The position numbers and the translations under genes were made by a program. Below the pieces are notes generated by a model. That model searched no databases, was not told where the DNA came from, and saw only the letters and a list, made by a program, of their open reading frames with translations. Shown piece after piece: positions 1 to 11,205 of a DNA stretch of 64,000 bases (the first letter of the stretch is position 1; the number at the start of each line of letters is the position of its first letter). Source of the stretch: Trema orientale (taxonomy: Eukaryota > Streptophyta > Magnoliopsida > Rosales > Cannabaceae); the NCBI GenBank assembly GCA_002914845.1, contig JXTC01000001.1:4347452-4411451 (forward strand), read 5' to 3'.

Positions 1-975
1 AACGGTTTTTTAAATCATTCTAGCCTACTAAATCTTTTTTAGTGGAACTTTGTATTTTACTAAATCTTTGTATTTCAACCGTTACATTTGGGATTATATG
101 GATATATGATTATAATCTCGTAGTCTAAAGACCGATACTATTACCGAAAAAAAAGTACACCAGCCATTTTAGGCCATATATGTAGCTAGCCAGAGTTCTT
201 ATGATAGCAACACAATGAATCAACTTGCGTTTAATCGTCTTTAGAGACTCCTCTTCACAATGCATGATTTATTATAGCAGGTAGAAGATTTTATTGGTGT
301 AGATTTTGTCTGTGAGCCAACACATGCCACACACCTTCAAGTAGTTCTTCTTGAAGGAAGCAAAAATCTAAATTTGATGTAGGTGTGGTCCGTACAATCT
401 TGAATAAGATTATAGATAGACTTTTCATCAACTGATGATGTTGGTACTGGTGTGGTACCTACCAATTTTTCTTTACAAAATGACGTTAGTAGTGTATTGA
501 ATGAAATACTAAATGTATAGTGGATGAATAGTACTATATATTCTTTGAAAAGTAGCAAGAGAAAGTAAATAAAGTGAAGAGAAAAGACTAAGAGACATAT
601 AGGGTTTTAGAGATTTATGACGGCTTTCCTCTTTCAAGTAAATATGGGACTATTTATAGTGGCTTTGTAGTCTCCAAAATGCTAAAGTTAATTTCTGCGT
701 GTCCCTAAAAAGATAGAAAAGAATCCCACCTACTCTCGCTTGTACGGACAAGAGCGAATCATTGGGCTAGGTGTCGGCCTCTTGCAGCTTGTGCCGTCCT
801 TTATTCTTGTTATTTGGTCAGAACCATGCTGTTTCTTAGTTCTTAGATCTATTGATATATATTTCTATCCAGACTTGTCCAATAAATTATTGGATACACA
901 AAATATTTCCAAAATAAGGGTATAAAGTTTACCATAGAGTCCCTTGTTTAGAATTCAAAGTTCAGTTCTACAGGA
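1..975. other. Intergenic, no gene recognised
   Basis: AT-rich sequence with only short chance open frames on either strand. I see no splice-supported coding exon, no RNA gene and no clear repeat here. Confidence 0.5.
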
Positions 976-1539
976 TTTTTTTAAAATCTACACCATGAAA
1001 AATATAATATACTAATCTAAATTCGATAGTGAATTTAAATCCAATTGTACACACAAAAGAAAATAAAAAATACAAATTTTTAACATGTTTTAGCTCTAAA
1101 ATATATTCTACGTTCACAGGAGATCACTAAGAGTATTTTACTAAGAAAGAGAATAATTTATGCTCTATAATTTTCATCTACCTGAAACCTAAAAGATCAT
1201 AATTATGCTCTACAATTTTAACCAACTTGGAAATTCCAAGAACCCATACTACCCATTCTTAGCTTTCACTTCCCCGAAAACCTAGGAACTCTTCTCACTA
1301 AGGTACCCTTATTGCTCCCTCTTGCTATCTCAAAATTTGACTGAATACAGGGCATCTTTATAGAGTTCTATAATATAGCAATAGGAATCCTAATTCCAAT
1401 AGAAATTCTTACATTTAAGTATTCTATTAAGAAAACTAGTTAGTATTACCCTACTATCATACTCCTATATAAATTTTCTCAAATTCCAACTAGCCAAATT
1501 CTAATTAGATTAGGACTCCTCGAATTAACAGTTACCACA
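976..1539 (-). repeat. 3' LTR of the degenerate element
   Basis: Shares long stretches with 2469-2890, for example the ACACCAT..AAAATATAAT block and the later block around CTCACTAAGGT. On the minus strand it starts TGTGGTAAC just after the purine tract. The low-coordinate end is placed by loss of similarity and is uncertain. Confidence 0.55.
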
Positions 1540-1556
1540 ATAATTCTCCCTTTTGG
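1540..1556 (-). other. Polypurine tract
   Basis: On the minus strand AAAAGGGAGAATTAT abuts the TG start of the 3' LTR, the position expected for the plus-strand primer of an LTR retrotransposon. Confidence 0.5.
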
Positions 1557-2454
1557 CTATTGAAATCAATTCCTTAGTCACTTGCTATCTCCACCAATAT
1601 GAATTTTTTCTCGCTGCTTCTGCTTCAAACTTATTACTTGATAGTTCCCCTCTGAACGAACATTTAATACAATTGTCTATTTAGTCTCGATAAATTACAG
1701 TTTTACTGAAACTCTTGAGTCATCAGCTCCATCTAGAACTTGACAAGATCCCTCTTGTAAGCTTCTAAACTTCATAAACGATCATCTTCTCAGTAGAATC
1801 AAACAACTTTGAACCTATCAAACTTGTATAAGCCAATACGCTTAACAATTTCTGTGATTACTTTGGTTTCTACTAGAACTTTCAAGAATCCATCAATCAA
1901 GTTCTTTCAAACTCTTAGGACATGTCTAACTCTATCCGGCTACCTTCCCTCATTGTTTATCTTCCTGACCTTGATGATGCTCATTCCTATAATACAACAA
2001 CCTATATTATCTCCCACCAAATTGAGTCTCCATCAACTTCTGCATAGTCCATAAATGAGTGCTCATATGAAACGTGAAATCCAAGTCAAGGATCCATCGT
2101 TTGTCCTTCTACTTAACATCTCTGCGCTCTCTCCATCTTGTCGGCTTGCCCTAAGTATCATTCTTGTCTTTCAGTCTTCTTATTCAAGTCTTTGATGTGC
2201 CTTACTTCTTATAATTCTATCTTTCCGCTATTACCAAACCAAAATTGATAGAACAACACAAACAGTTCTATCGTTTTTCATGAATATCATATCACCATTA
2301 ACTTTTCTATATTGAATAAATGAATATCTCTATGAACCTTTTAGAAGCATAATTATGCACACATTGAGTTCTCTATCCGTTGTTGATTTTCTTGTTCTGT
2401 TTTTTATCTTCTCATCCCTTGGTTGAATCCCCTAGATCGATCTCAACCAAACTT

Positions 2455-2468
2455 GGCTCTGTATACCA
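2455..2468 (-). other. Primer-binding site (tRNA-iMet type)
   Basis: The minus strand reads TGGTATACAGAGCC directly after an LTR end ..ACTACACA. Copia elements typically have TGGTATCAGAGC here, so one base is inserted relative to consensus. Confidence 0.55.
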
Positions 2469-2990
2469 TGTGTAGTCAAACCCACACCATCGAAAATATA
2501 ATATTAATCTAAATTTTAGCGTAAATTTAAATTCAATTATATGTACAAAAAAAAAAAATAAAGAACACAAATATTTAACGTGGTTTAACTATAAAATGTA
2601 GTCTACACCTATGAAAGATTACCAAACAATATTTTATTACGGAAAAGTATAATATACATTCTACAACTTCTGTTTACCCAAAAATCTATAATTATACTTT
2701 GCAGCTTTTACTAACCCGAAAACTTCAAGAACATATAATTATCCATTCTTCTCAGATTTCACTCCTTCAGAAACCCCAAGGTCTATCTCACTAAGGTTAC
2801 ATAGTTGTTCCCTCTTGCTCTCTTAAAATTGAATTGAATACAAGGCTTATTTATAGAATTTCATAGTAGACTATTCCCAATAGAAATCCATAAAACATTA
2901 AACTATGTGACTTGTATTAAAGATTAAACATTAATATGATTACTTGTGGTAGAAGTCCAATCTCAACGAAAACTTAAACTTAATGACTTC
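2469..2990 (-). repeat. 5' LTR of the degenerate element
   Basis: Begins TGTGTAG on the plus strand (CA end on the minus strand) and matches 976-1400 over about 400 bp. Beyond about 2890 the similarity fades, so the right end is a guess based on the length of the other LTR. Confidence 0.45.
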
Positions 2991-4105
2991 TATTTTCTAC
3001 TGCATAAAACATTAATGTAGAACTTATTATTTGCCAAAAAAAGAAAACAAAAAGGGACCATTTTGAAAGAGATAGCTATGAAATATATAGCATGGTAATT
3101 GAGTGCAAATCAAGTCGTTGGAAGTCATTTTCAAGCATAGCAAGCTCAATAATTCCGACTTTATTTGTCTTTGTCCCGCAAAATAATAAATATATCAAAA
3201 AAAAAGCCAAAAATCCAAATTGTACGATTTGTTGAAACCTCATTCAATACTATTACTCACCAGTGTTTTAATAGTAACCGAATAAATGAATAGGAAAAGC
3301 TATGTCGTGCGGGGTTGCCATGGACCCCGATCGGCAAACTAGAGTAGGATAGGCTTTTGTCTTTTGATCTGTCTGGAATGTACAAGTTTTTGTGTATCCC
3401 TGCCTCATTTATCTAACCTTGCGTCCAAACATGTTGTGTATACAATTTCTCTTTAACCAAATAGAAATTGCAAATTCAAGGGGAAAAGATAATAAGGGCA
3501 AATTTTGCCCTTTACTCTTATATATGAAAATTGACTCAATATGGTACTTATTTGTTTTTTGTTTTTTCTTTTGGGTGTGATGTTGATGCTCATTTACTTT
3601 GCTTTTGTACCCTTTGCATTGTTAATTACCTAAATATGCTATGGTAAAAATTTGCTTAGTTGCATTATAGTCGTCCATCCTCGTACATTACCTTCCTATT
3701 TATGCTTTGCCCCAGTTCTAGGAATGTAAATAGAGTCTGGAAGGTTGGACTGGCCAGTGTAACAGGGTTGGAGGTGAGTTTAGGGAATCCCTCATTGCAT
3801 AAACGACAAAAAACAAAATTAAAGGAGAAGCAGCAAATTAAAATGTATTTTCTAAAACATTAAATTTAATTTCTTTTATTTTAGCAGATAAAATAAATAT
3901 TTTAAAGTTCTAGATCTAGAAATTTAGTGTAAATGTTTTGTTTTTGCAAGTATGTACCTTATTATTAAAAAAAAAAAAATAGAGATAAGTTGTATATCGG
4001 GGTACGTTCGGAGTGAGGAGATGCTACACCCGACCTATTAGGAATAGATACCCCCACTTCAGTGGTGTTTTTGGCAACCATACCACTTCCTTAATATTGT
4101 TAAGG
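2991..4105. other. Intergenic, nothing recognised
   Basis: No coding signature, RNA gene or repeat boundary seen. Short open frames at 3392-3580 and 3660-3863 have no recognisable domain and ordinary AT-rich composition. Confidence 0.45.
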
Positions 4106-4107
4106 GT

Positions 4108-4384
4108 CTTATAACAAAATGGCCGAATTTTGTGCTTAATTTAAGTAAATATCAGTTTTTCAAATGTTATAGCAAACTACATATATACTAAGTGTAAAAT
4201 AGTGTACACCAAATATAAAAATTTATATACTAATCAGTACATTAATTGAAATTAATAGATAAGTATGTCCACCAAAAGTAAAAATATATATATTTGGACA
4301 TTTAGCTATAAAATTTAAAAAATGGACATCTACTTAATCAAATTTAAAATATTGGTTGTCCATCTAAATTTATCTTAAAATCAA
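4108..4384. repeat. Dispersed repeat, copy 1
   Basis: About 270 bp that resembles 48268-48532 in the same order: an opening around AATTTTGTG..TTTAAGTAAATAT, then TTTAGCTATAAAATTTAAAAA, then ACATCTACTTAAT. No terminal inverted repeat or coding capacity was seen, so the class is unknown. Confidence 0.55.
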
Positions 4385-6125
4385 AAACCAATAAAATTAT
4401 TGAAATTCGATGGATTTTAACAAAATTCCTTTGTCTACTAATACAACTATATTCCGTTGACTTTCACCCGTCGAGATCTGTCAAAAACAAGGTTCGAGTT
4501 ATGGTTGGGTTTGCAAAGGGTGTGTACAAAGGATACAGGTAAGTGACAAAGACAGACGTTTCGTTATTAAAAGAAAAAAAAAAAGTGATTAATTTTAAGT
4601 TTTAAGGAGACAGAAGTGTAACAAAACAAATCCACATAAGTAATGAATGATATCTTAAATTGTCAGATCATATCAACATCTACGGAAACTAAAAGAAAAT
4701 AATTGAAGATCTGAGATTTTTTAAATTGAAATTACTACTAATAAAGATCTTATTAGCTTTTAGAAGCCTTCATGATCAATGTTAGATTTTAACATATGCA
4801 CATAAAAGAAAGACAATAATGTACTTACTAAATAGACGTGATAACTATACCATCTTTTCCTATTTGAAAAAGATATTCCATATCTAAACGTTCCCTTGCT
4901 GCCAAAAGTTTATTCATAAAATTTCAATATCAATTATTTTTAGTTAGAACATTTAATTGTAGATATCAGTGAAATGGATTTCTTTCTAATTCAGCCATTC
5001 AACACTCTGCTTAATAGGATCTTGGTGTATTTGTATAGATCACGAGCTTCATACTATATACATGAAAAATGAATCTACATCTACCCTTTTGTACATGAAA
5101 AAAGAAAAATGAATCTACATCTACCCTTTTGTACATGAAAAAAGAAAAATGAATCTACATCTACCATTCTTTCTTTTTTGCCTAAAGAAGAATGAAATCT
5201 TCACCTTGCTTTATGCTAGGAAAAGTACTATAATATGCAATTATTAAATAACTCAAGAGCAACTAATAATAGTGATGCCTTTTAACTTTTTAATCAATGC
5301 TTCTTCCTGCGGTGATATTAAATAAGTTCAACGACCACTTTCATGCTGTAAAAGTAAATTGTTTTCAACAAGAAAACCGATCTTTAACCAAGAAGAAAGT
5401 GTTTGTCTAATTTTAGTGTCCAAAATCACGTTCAACTAATGAATAAATAACACATTATATTAGAAATATAAGTGAAAATAATAAGTTTTAAAAACAATTA
5501 TCAGGTACGTAATTTTAAAATCTTAAAGACCGTGCCATCAATATAAAAGTCAGATAGAAACATCAAATTAGACATGTGATTCGAATTTACTCCAAATTTT
5601 CCAGTTTATGAAGTTTTTCTTTTAGTGCCTTGTTTTAGTTGAAATGGCGCACTGTTTTTCTTTATACCTTCAAAACCCATAAACTTCTAAACTGTATTCT
5701 TTTTATTAAGAAATAATGAATAACTGTGTTTGCACTAACAGTTCAACATATTCTAAGATTAAGAACCAATATAATACGAATGCTATTGATTTTAAAGTCA
5801 AAAGATATATAAAAACACAATCTTTGGCACAGTTTTAAGGGCAAATGAAATAATTAATCCTTATAATACTCAAGTGGATTACTAAATACCATTAGCCACT
5901 TCATGTAAAAGGAAAAAAAAATAAATAAAAACTATTTCTGTAAACTTAAACTTGAAATTATAGCTCCTACAAAAACAAAAAAAAAAAAACAAAAACAAAA
6001 ACAAAAAACAAAAAGACAAAAACAAATAAAAGAACTTGACTTTGTAGTCACATAGCTAGTTATGAAACTCTTTTTTTTTTTAACCTAAAATTTTAAAGCA
6101 TCAATTAATTGATTTCACCTACTTA
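4385..6125. other. Intergenic, only simple repeats
   Basis: AT-rich with A-rich and CAAAAA tracts near 5970-6010 and a 40-bp minisatellite at 5071-5165. No gene recognised. Confidence 0.5.
5071..5165. repeat. 40-bp tandem repeat, 2.4 copies
   Basis: A 40-bp unit starting GAATCTACATCTACCC repeats at 5071 and 5111, with a partial third copy from 5151. The two full copies are identical, so the duplication is recent. Confidence 0.9.
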
Positions 6126-6318
6126 GGGCCTGTTTGGTATGGCTTGTAAAGATCTTTTGGAGTCCAAAAAGTTACTTTTGGGGGGTGTTTGGATGAATTG
6201 TTAGAAAATCTTTTTTTAATTAGAAGATTTTTTTAATGAAGCATGGACTCACTAGCTTTTTTAGGAAAATTTTCTTGAGCTTCTATTTCAAAAAGTAAAA
6301 ATTATTCTAAACGGGCCC
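6126..6318. mobile_element. Tourist-like MITE (PIF/Harbinger type)
   Basis: The left end GGGCCTGTTT and the right end AAACGGGCCC form terminal inverted repeats, flanked on both sides by TTA, the usual 3-bp target duplication of PIF/Harbinger elements. At about 193 bp with no coding capacity it fits a MITE. Confidence 0.6.
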
Positions 6319-7837
6319 TTAACATGTCGAAGTACTATATATCCAGTCAGCATGGTGATTCAATTTTTAAATGTTTTAACAAAATCAAACAATTCAAAAT
6401 ATAGCCACCCATTTTATGAAACAGAGTTATATTATGCAAAGAGGGAAATATTATCAAACAATTACTCTTGCCACCCATTTTATGAAAAGACGGCTATATT
6501 GACACCCAACCCTGTATTTAGATACCCCTCATATCTGATAAATGACTAAATTAGACAATACAAAGATTTTGAGAAAAACACCCCCACTATGTGCACCCCC
6601 TATACCCATTTGTCTTTAGAAACTCAAAACTCATCTTCTCCAAATTTCTCTGTCAAATATTTATTTATTTTACTCTCTTTCACAATTCTGATCTATTTAA
6701 CTTTCTATCTTTAATCTCTTTCGCTGCTTTTTTTTCTTATTCATTGTTCCACAGCAATCGAAAAAGAAGACCATCATATATGATTTCATATAGCAAATGA
6801 AAGCTATAGTTAATTATCAAAATAGGGAAAAAAAAAAACAAGTCTATCATTCAAACAAACCGAAAAAAAACCACAAAGTGTAGATGTACAGTCGGATGCT
6901 TTTCAGAATTCTTCTATTAAATTTCATTTTATGAAGGGAAAAAAATGTTTTATGAAGTGAAATTCACGAGAGAGAATCCGTTAATGGATGGGGTGCACAA
7001 AAGCGTTTAACTTTCATCATATTTGGGCGGTTTTTCATTGGAGGGGTGCGTGGTTGTTTCTTTAATTTCAAGAAGATGTCAAGTTTTATCACTTTGTGAT
7101 ACAAACGGGTGCCTTTATATAAGTAAGGGGTGTTAATAAAATTCTCTTTTATGAAATAAGTTTTATTATCAAAACAACTTTAGATGAAATGACAAAAAGA
7201 GTTAAAAGAAAAAGAAAAAGAAAAAATTAATTATAAAAAGAATTATTAATGTTCATAATTTTATTTAATTAATAAGTCATAATTAATAATATGGTTGAGA
7301 GTTTTCTACTTTGTGGTTGTGGTTCGAAATAGAGAATGTATAGTTTAAATGTGGGATTAAAGTTTTTAGCCCTTACTCCTTGACCATCTTGTAAAAGTTC
7401 TCCCCCTACTTTGTTTGGTAGTGCTCGGTGATTCACTCTATCGTCTTATCTCTGCCAACCAAAAGGCCTCGGCTAACATCTCATTACCTGGGTTGAAAGT
7501 TTTTATGGTCATTCCCAAAAAACGTTGCTACACAATCTCTCTTTTTCTTTCCTTGGTTTATCCAAAAAAAGAAAATGAAAAATTATTTAAGTCCTTCTTT
7601 GAAGCTTTATCTTAGTTTCCTGGAAAGATAACACATTCAAATCAAATATATGTATAAAATAGCATAGGATTTATTAGTGGTGAAAGTAATGATGGCTGAG
7701 GAAAGAAAATTGATACCATATTTATTATTAAAAACTAACTTTGGAATTGATGAGTAAAAAAAAAAAAGTGCAGAAAGAAAATTTTCAAATTTTGACAAGC
7801 ATCCCCAAGTAAAATTTGGGAAAACCGAAAAAAAAAA
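6319..7837. other. Intergenic, no gene recognised
   Basis: AT-rich. A short direct repeat (CCACCCATTTTATGAAA) occurs near 6405 and 6471. No domain is recognisable in the short open frames here. Confidence 0.45.
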
Positions 7838-8172
7838 GGTGTAACCCAAATATTTATTAAAATTATTAATAAAAAAAATCACGAATAATTTAACTAATGA
7901 CTTCTACTTATTACAAATTAAAGAAAAAAGAGACGGCTATAGTAGGGACGCCCCTACATAAGACCCTGTTTATACACCGTTTGATGAGAATCTGTCCCAT
8001 CAAACGATGTATAAACAGGGTCTTATGTGGAGATGCCTCTACTGTAGACGCACCTAAAGAAAAATTATTTGAGAAGATAAAAGAAAAAAATATAACCTAA
8101 ATATTAATTAAGATTATTAATAAAAAAATTATAAATAGTTAAATTAATGACCTCTATTTATTATAAATTAAA
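7838..8172. mobile_element. Hairpin foldback element in a flanking direct duplication
   Basis: The core at about 7934-8052 is a near-palindrome. The arm ending at 7986 (CCCTGTTTATACACCGTTTG) is the reverse complement of the arm starting about 7998, with few mismatches, around an 11-nt loop. Outer arms carry the GCTATAGTAGGG type terminus. About 90 bp on the left (7838-7926) recurs on the right (8086-8172) as a diverged direct repeat, which is unusual for a simple MITE. A relative lies at 17581-17740. Confidence 0.65.
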
Positions 8173-8175
8173 AAA

Positions 8176-8615
8176 AATTATCTATTATTATCCATTTCGG
8201 ATAAGGACAATAAATTTTCACATCTTTTCTTATTTTTGGTGTCTCAAATTTAGGACAAAGACCTTATGATCTTTATCACCTGAGCCAATTCGTATCCGAT
8301 TCGTCGATCACGAGTAGTTGCTCAATCATGAAAGTACCACACTTTTTTTTTTGGGAAGAAAAGTACTACACTTATTTGATTACATCAATAATTCACTATA
8401 ATTGATCCATTCGCCCTTTTACTCGGTTCAACGAACGGTAAGAGCGAATGTACCGGGGTTGACCGCTACTAAACAGTCAAACTCGACACAAACTAATTAA
8501 CACAATTCCCCCATGCAAGGGCAGTTTCGACATTTCAGGAAAAAAAAGGCTTCCACCGCACTGCACCATCAGTCTACCCGCACGCGCAGTATACTTTCCG
8601 ATCCCAGTAAGTAAC
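8176..8615. other. Intergenic, distal upstream of the kinase gene
   Basis: No gene or repeat recognised. Composition becomes more mixed from about 8400 toward the kinase promoter. Confidence 0.4.
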
Positions 8616-8619
8616 CTCC

Positions 8620-8772
8620 GCCACGTGACATTTACAATAACCCAAACGACGACGTTTCCCACACGTGTCGTCATCAAAATCCGAATTCCCAAAACCTTAA
8701 ATAGAGAGGAGATATCATAGACCCAAGAACGCACGTGCCCCATACTGTTCCCTTCTTTCAACCCTCACGTGC
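8620..8772 (+). promoter_or_regulatory. Cluster of ACGT/G-box cores upstream of PINOID
   Basis: Four ACGT-core elements lie within 150 bp: CACGTG at 8622-8627, ACACGTGT near 8661-8668, CACGTG at 8732-8737 and CACGTG at 8766-8771. Such palindromes are bound by plant bZIP and bHLH factors. They sit 80-230 bp upstream of the distal TATA box. Function is inferred from motif and position only. Confidence 0.5.
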
Positions 8773-8854
8773 CATTGCCAACGCCGGTAATTGAACTTTT
8801 TTTCTTTTAACCGCGGTTAAATTGAAAAATTAAAAACCTCTTCCCGTACGCCGT

Positions 8855-8864
8855 ACTATAAATA
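8855..8864 (+). promoter_or_regulatory. Distal TATA box of PINOID
   Basis: ACTATAAATAC lies in a GC-richer context and is followed about 30 bp later by a CT-rich stretch typical of a plant leader. Use of this site would give a 5' leader of about 590 nt. Confidence 0.5.
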
Positions 8865-8889
8865 CAACCCAACTACCTCTCCATCTTTT

Positions 8890-9475
8890 CCAACCTTTCT
8901 CTTTCTCTCTCCTCTTCAGCTCTCTCTCTCTCTCTCTCTAAAACCAAAAAAAAAAAAAAAAAACACCAAGAAAGCCAAAACCAGATAGAGAAGACCCAAA
9001 ATTAAAGTCTCCTTTCTTTCTTTCTCTCTCTCTCTCTCTCTCTACCAGTACGAACTGTTATCTCTGTTCCGAAACCCTAATTTTTCCCTGAAAAGGCTGC
9101 TCCCACATTCAAAGCTTTTGCTCCAGAGCTTTTTCTTTAATGGCCGTTCTGCAACTCTCGTGGTGGTAGTAGTGGCGTGTATTTTGTTTTGCACACAAAA
9201 TATTTCTGACCTTCAAAAAAAAAAAAAAAAAAAAGAAAGAAAGTGTTCTCTCTTTCCAAGCTAGCCCTAGGAATTTTATTCCCTGGCATCCGATTCGGTT
9301 AAAATAAATCTCAAATTCAACTCATTTTTCATTCTTTTTTCTTTGTGAAAAACAGTTCAAAAATCCGATTCTCTTTGCTTTTTCTCGCTTTTGACTGTCG
9401 GTCTATAAATATATGTATATATATAGAGTGCGAGGAAGCAGTGGAGGGGTCTGAGGTAGGGGTTTGTTCTCTAAG
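8890..9475 (+). promoter_or_regulatory. CT-rich 5' leader of PINOID with two uORFs
   Basis: The segment contains CT dinucleotide runs (about 8921-8940 and 9015-9042) and A tracts at about 8945-8963 and 9217-9234. Two short upstream ORFs are present. One is a 9-codon frame at 9140-9169. The other is a 13-codon frame at 9413-9454 that stops 21 nt before the main ATG. A second TATA-like motif, CTATAAATATA, occurs at 9403-9413; if used it would give a leader of only about 40 nt that lacks both uORFs. Confidence 0.5.
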
Positions 9476-11205
9476 ATGTTAGAGCTTGGCTTTGGCCGTG
9501 ATTCAGACGGTGATCAGCTAAGTTTCGAGATAGCGAATTCAAGCCAGAGCTCAATGAGCAGCGAGAGCTGCAGTAGCTTCAGCCGTCTCTCCTTCGACGC
9601 ATCCGCCGCGGCGACGGCGGCCGCCGAGCCTCCGACGCTAAAGCCTCACCGATCGTCTGACTCCGCCTACTCCGCCATCCGGTCCGCGACGTTCGGCAAG
9701 AAATCCGGTCTCACGTTCCGCGATTTCAAGCTCATCCGCCACGTCGGATCCGGCGACATCGGAACCGTCTATCTCTGCCGATTGAGGAACTCAGACGCCG
9801 CCGAGGCCGAAGAGGAGGATTCGGAGTCCGATCCTTGCTACTACGCCATGAAAGTGGTGGACAAGGAAGCCGTGGCGGTGAAGAAGAAGGTTCACAGAGC
9901 CGAAATGGAGAAGAAGATCTTGAAGATGCTTGACCACCCTTTCCTTCCCACTCTCTACGCCGAGTTCGAAGCCTCGCATTTCTCCTGTATAGTCATGGAG
10001 TTTTGCTCCGGTGGCGACTTGCACTCTCTCAGGCATAAACAGCCTCACAAACGCTTTCCCCTCAACTCCGCCAGGTACATTATTATCGAAATATTAGAGA
10101 CTTCTTTTTTATTTTTTACTGTTTTTTTTTTTTTTTTCTTCATAGCTTTCTAGGAAATCATTACTCGACTAGGACGACTCTGAATTGAAATGTTCTTTTC
10201 TTTCTTTCTTTTCTGCAAAGTGAGAATATTCTGTTATTTATTTATTTTTTTTAATTTCTTCCTTCTGATTGATTTCTCGAATTTTTCTCTCTCTTTGTTG
10301 TTTTCCATAGAAACAAACAACTTGCGAAGTTCAAAACGAGTATGAAAGATCGTTGTCTGTTACTAACTCGTTTCTTTGTTTCTTTCTTTATTTTCAGGTT
10401 TTACGCAGCTGAAGTTCTGGTAGCTCTAGAGTACCTTCACATGTTGGGGATCATTTACAGAGACCTAAAACCCGAGAACGTACTCGTCAGATCGGACGGT
10501 CACATTATGCTCTCTGACTTTGACCTCTCCCTCTGCTCAGACGCAATCCCGGCCGTTGAATCACCTGACTCCTCCCCCTACGCCGCGTCCCCATCGACTC
10601 CATCGTACACCCGCTCGCACTCGACCCTAACGCCTTTCGCTTGCTTCTCCAGCCGGCTCTTCCGGTCGAGACGGGTCCAGACGCTCACGGCGGCGAACCG
10701 TCTCTTCGTGGCCGAGCCGGTGGCTGCCCGGTCGTGCTCCTTCGTTGGGACCCACGAATACGTGTCGCCTGAGGTGGCGTCCGGTAGGTCCCACGGCAAC
10801 GCCGTGGACTGGTGGGCCTACGGGGTCTTCATCTACGAGATGATCTACGGCCGTACGCCGTTCGCGGCCCAGACCAACGAGTCCACGCTCCTCAACATCG
10901 TCAAGAAGCCACTCGCCTTCCCCACCCCCACGCCCTCCTCCGCGCTTGAGCACCACGCGCGGGACTTAATATCCGGGTTGCTGGACAAGGACCCGGCCCG
11001 GCGTCTCGGATCGAAGCGCGGCGCGGCGGAGGTGAGGAAGCACCCGTTCTTTAAGGGGCTCAACCTGGCCTTGATTCGGTCGTCGCCGCCGCCGGAGGTC
11101 CCGGGGCTCAGGAGCCAGAAAACGACGCCGTTGGGTAGAAACGACAATAACAATAGTAGGATGAGGAGGAGTAGTGCACAATCGACGGCGTTCGATTACT
11201 TCTGA
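9476..11205 (+). CDS. PID: PINOID-type AGCVIII Ser/Thr protein kinase
   Basis: Coding exons are 9476-10074 and 10398-11205, joined AG|GTACAT..TTTTCAG|GTT, giving 468 aa. The start is the ATG at 9476; the frame is open four codons further up but without an ATG. In order: a Ser-rich N terminus containing [11 protein letters not shown] (31-41) and LKPHRSSD, the Gly-rich loop GSGDIGTV (91-98), Lys126 in AMKVV, catalytic YRDLKPEN (220-227), DFD instead of DFG (240-242), a long insertion before [13 protein letters not shown] (314-326), and a C-terminal FDYF. DFD plus the insertion defines plant AGCVIII kinases, and FxxF is the PDK1-docking motif. The near-identity of the core to Arabidopsis PINOID, with an intron at the same SAR|FYAAE point, supports the name. 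The known role is phosphorylation of the hydrophilic loop of PIN auxin carriers at the plasma membrane. Ser312/Ser314 match the activation-loop serines of AtPID. Exon 2 is far more GC-rich than its surroundings. Confidence 0.95.

Larger units (their letters stand above)
976..2990 (-). mobile_element. Degenerate non-autonomous LTR retrotransposon
   Basis: Two related direct repeats (about 976-1539 and 2469-2890 or beyond) flank roughly 0.9 kb of unique sequence. Read on the minus strand, the order is 5' LTR, a primer-binding site, the interior, a purine-rich tract, then the 3' LTR beginning TGTGGTAAC. The primer site, TGGTATACAGAGCC, is close to the initiator-tRNA-Met complement used by plant Copia elements. 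The interior is far too short for gag-pol and has no convincing frame, so this is an internally deleted or inherently non-autonomous (TRIM/LARD-like) element. The LTRs are clearly diverged, which suggests an old insertion. The outer boundaries are approximate. Confidence 0.6.

Noticed and set aside
4485..4515. GGTTCGAGTTATGG as a tRNA B box
   Set aside because: No matching A box, acceptor stem or anticodon arm can be built around it.
5071..5165. Regular repeats considered as a CRISPR array
   Set aside because: Head-to-tail 40-bp units without unique spacers, in a plant genome.
9464..9475. An earlier start for PINOID four codons upstream
   Set aside because: The codon is TTG; the ATG at 9476 matches the family N terminus.
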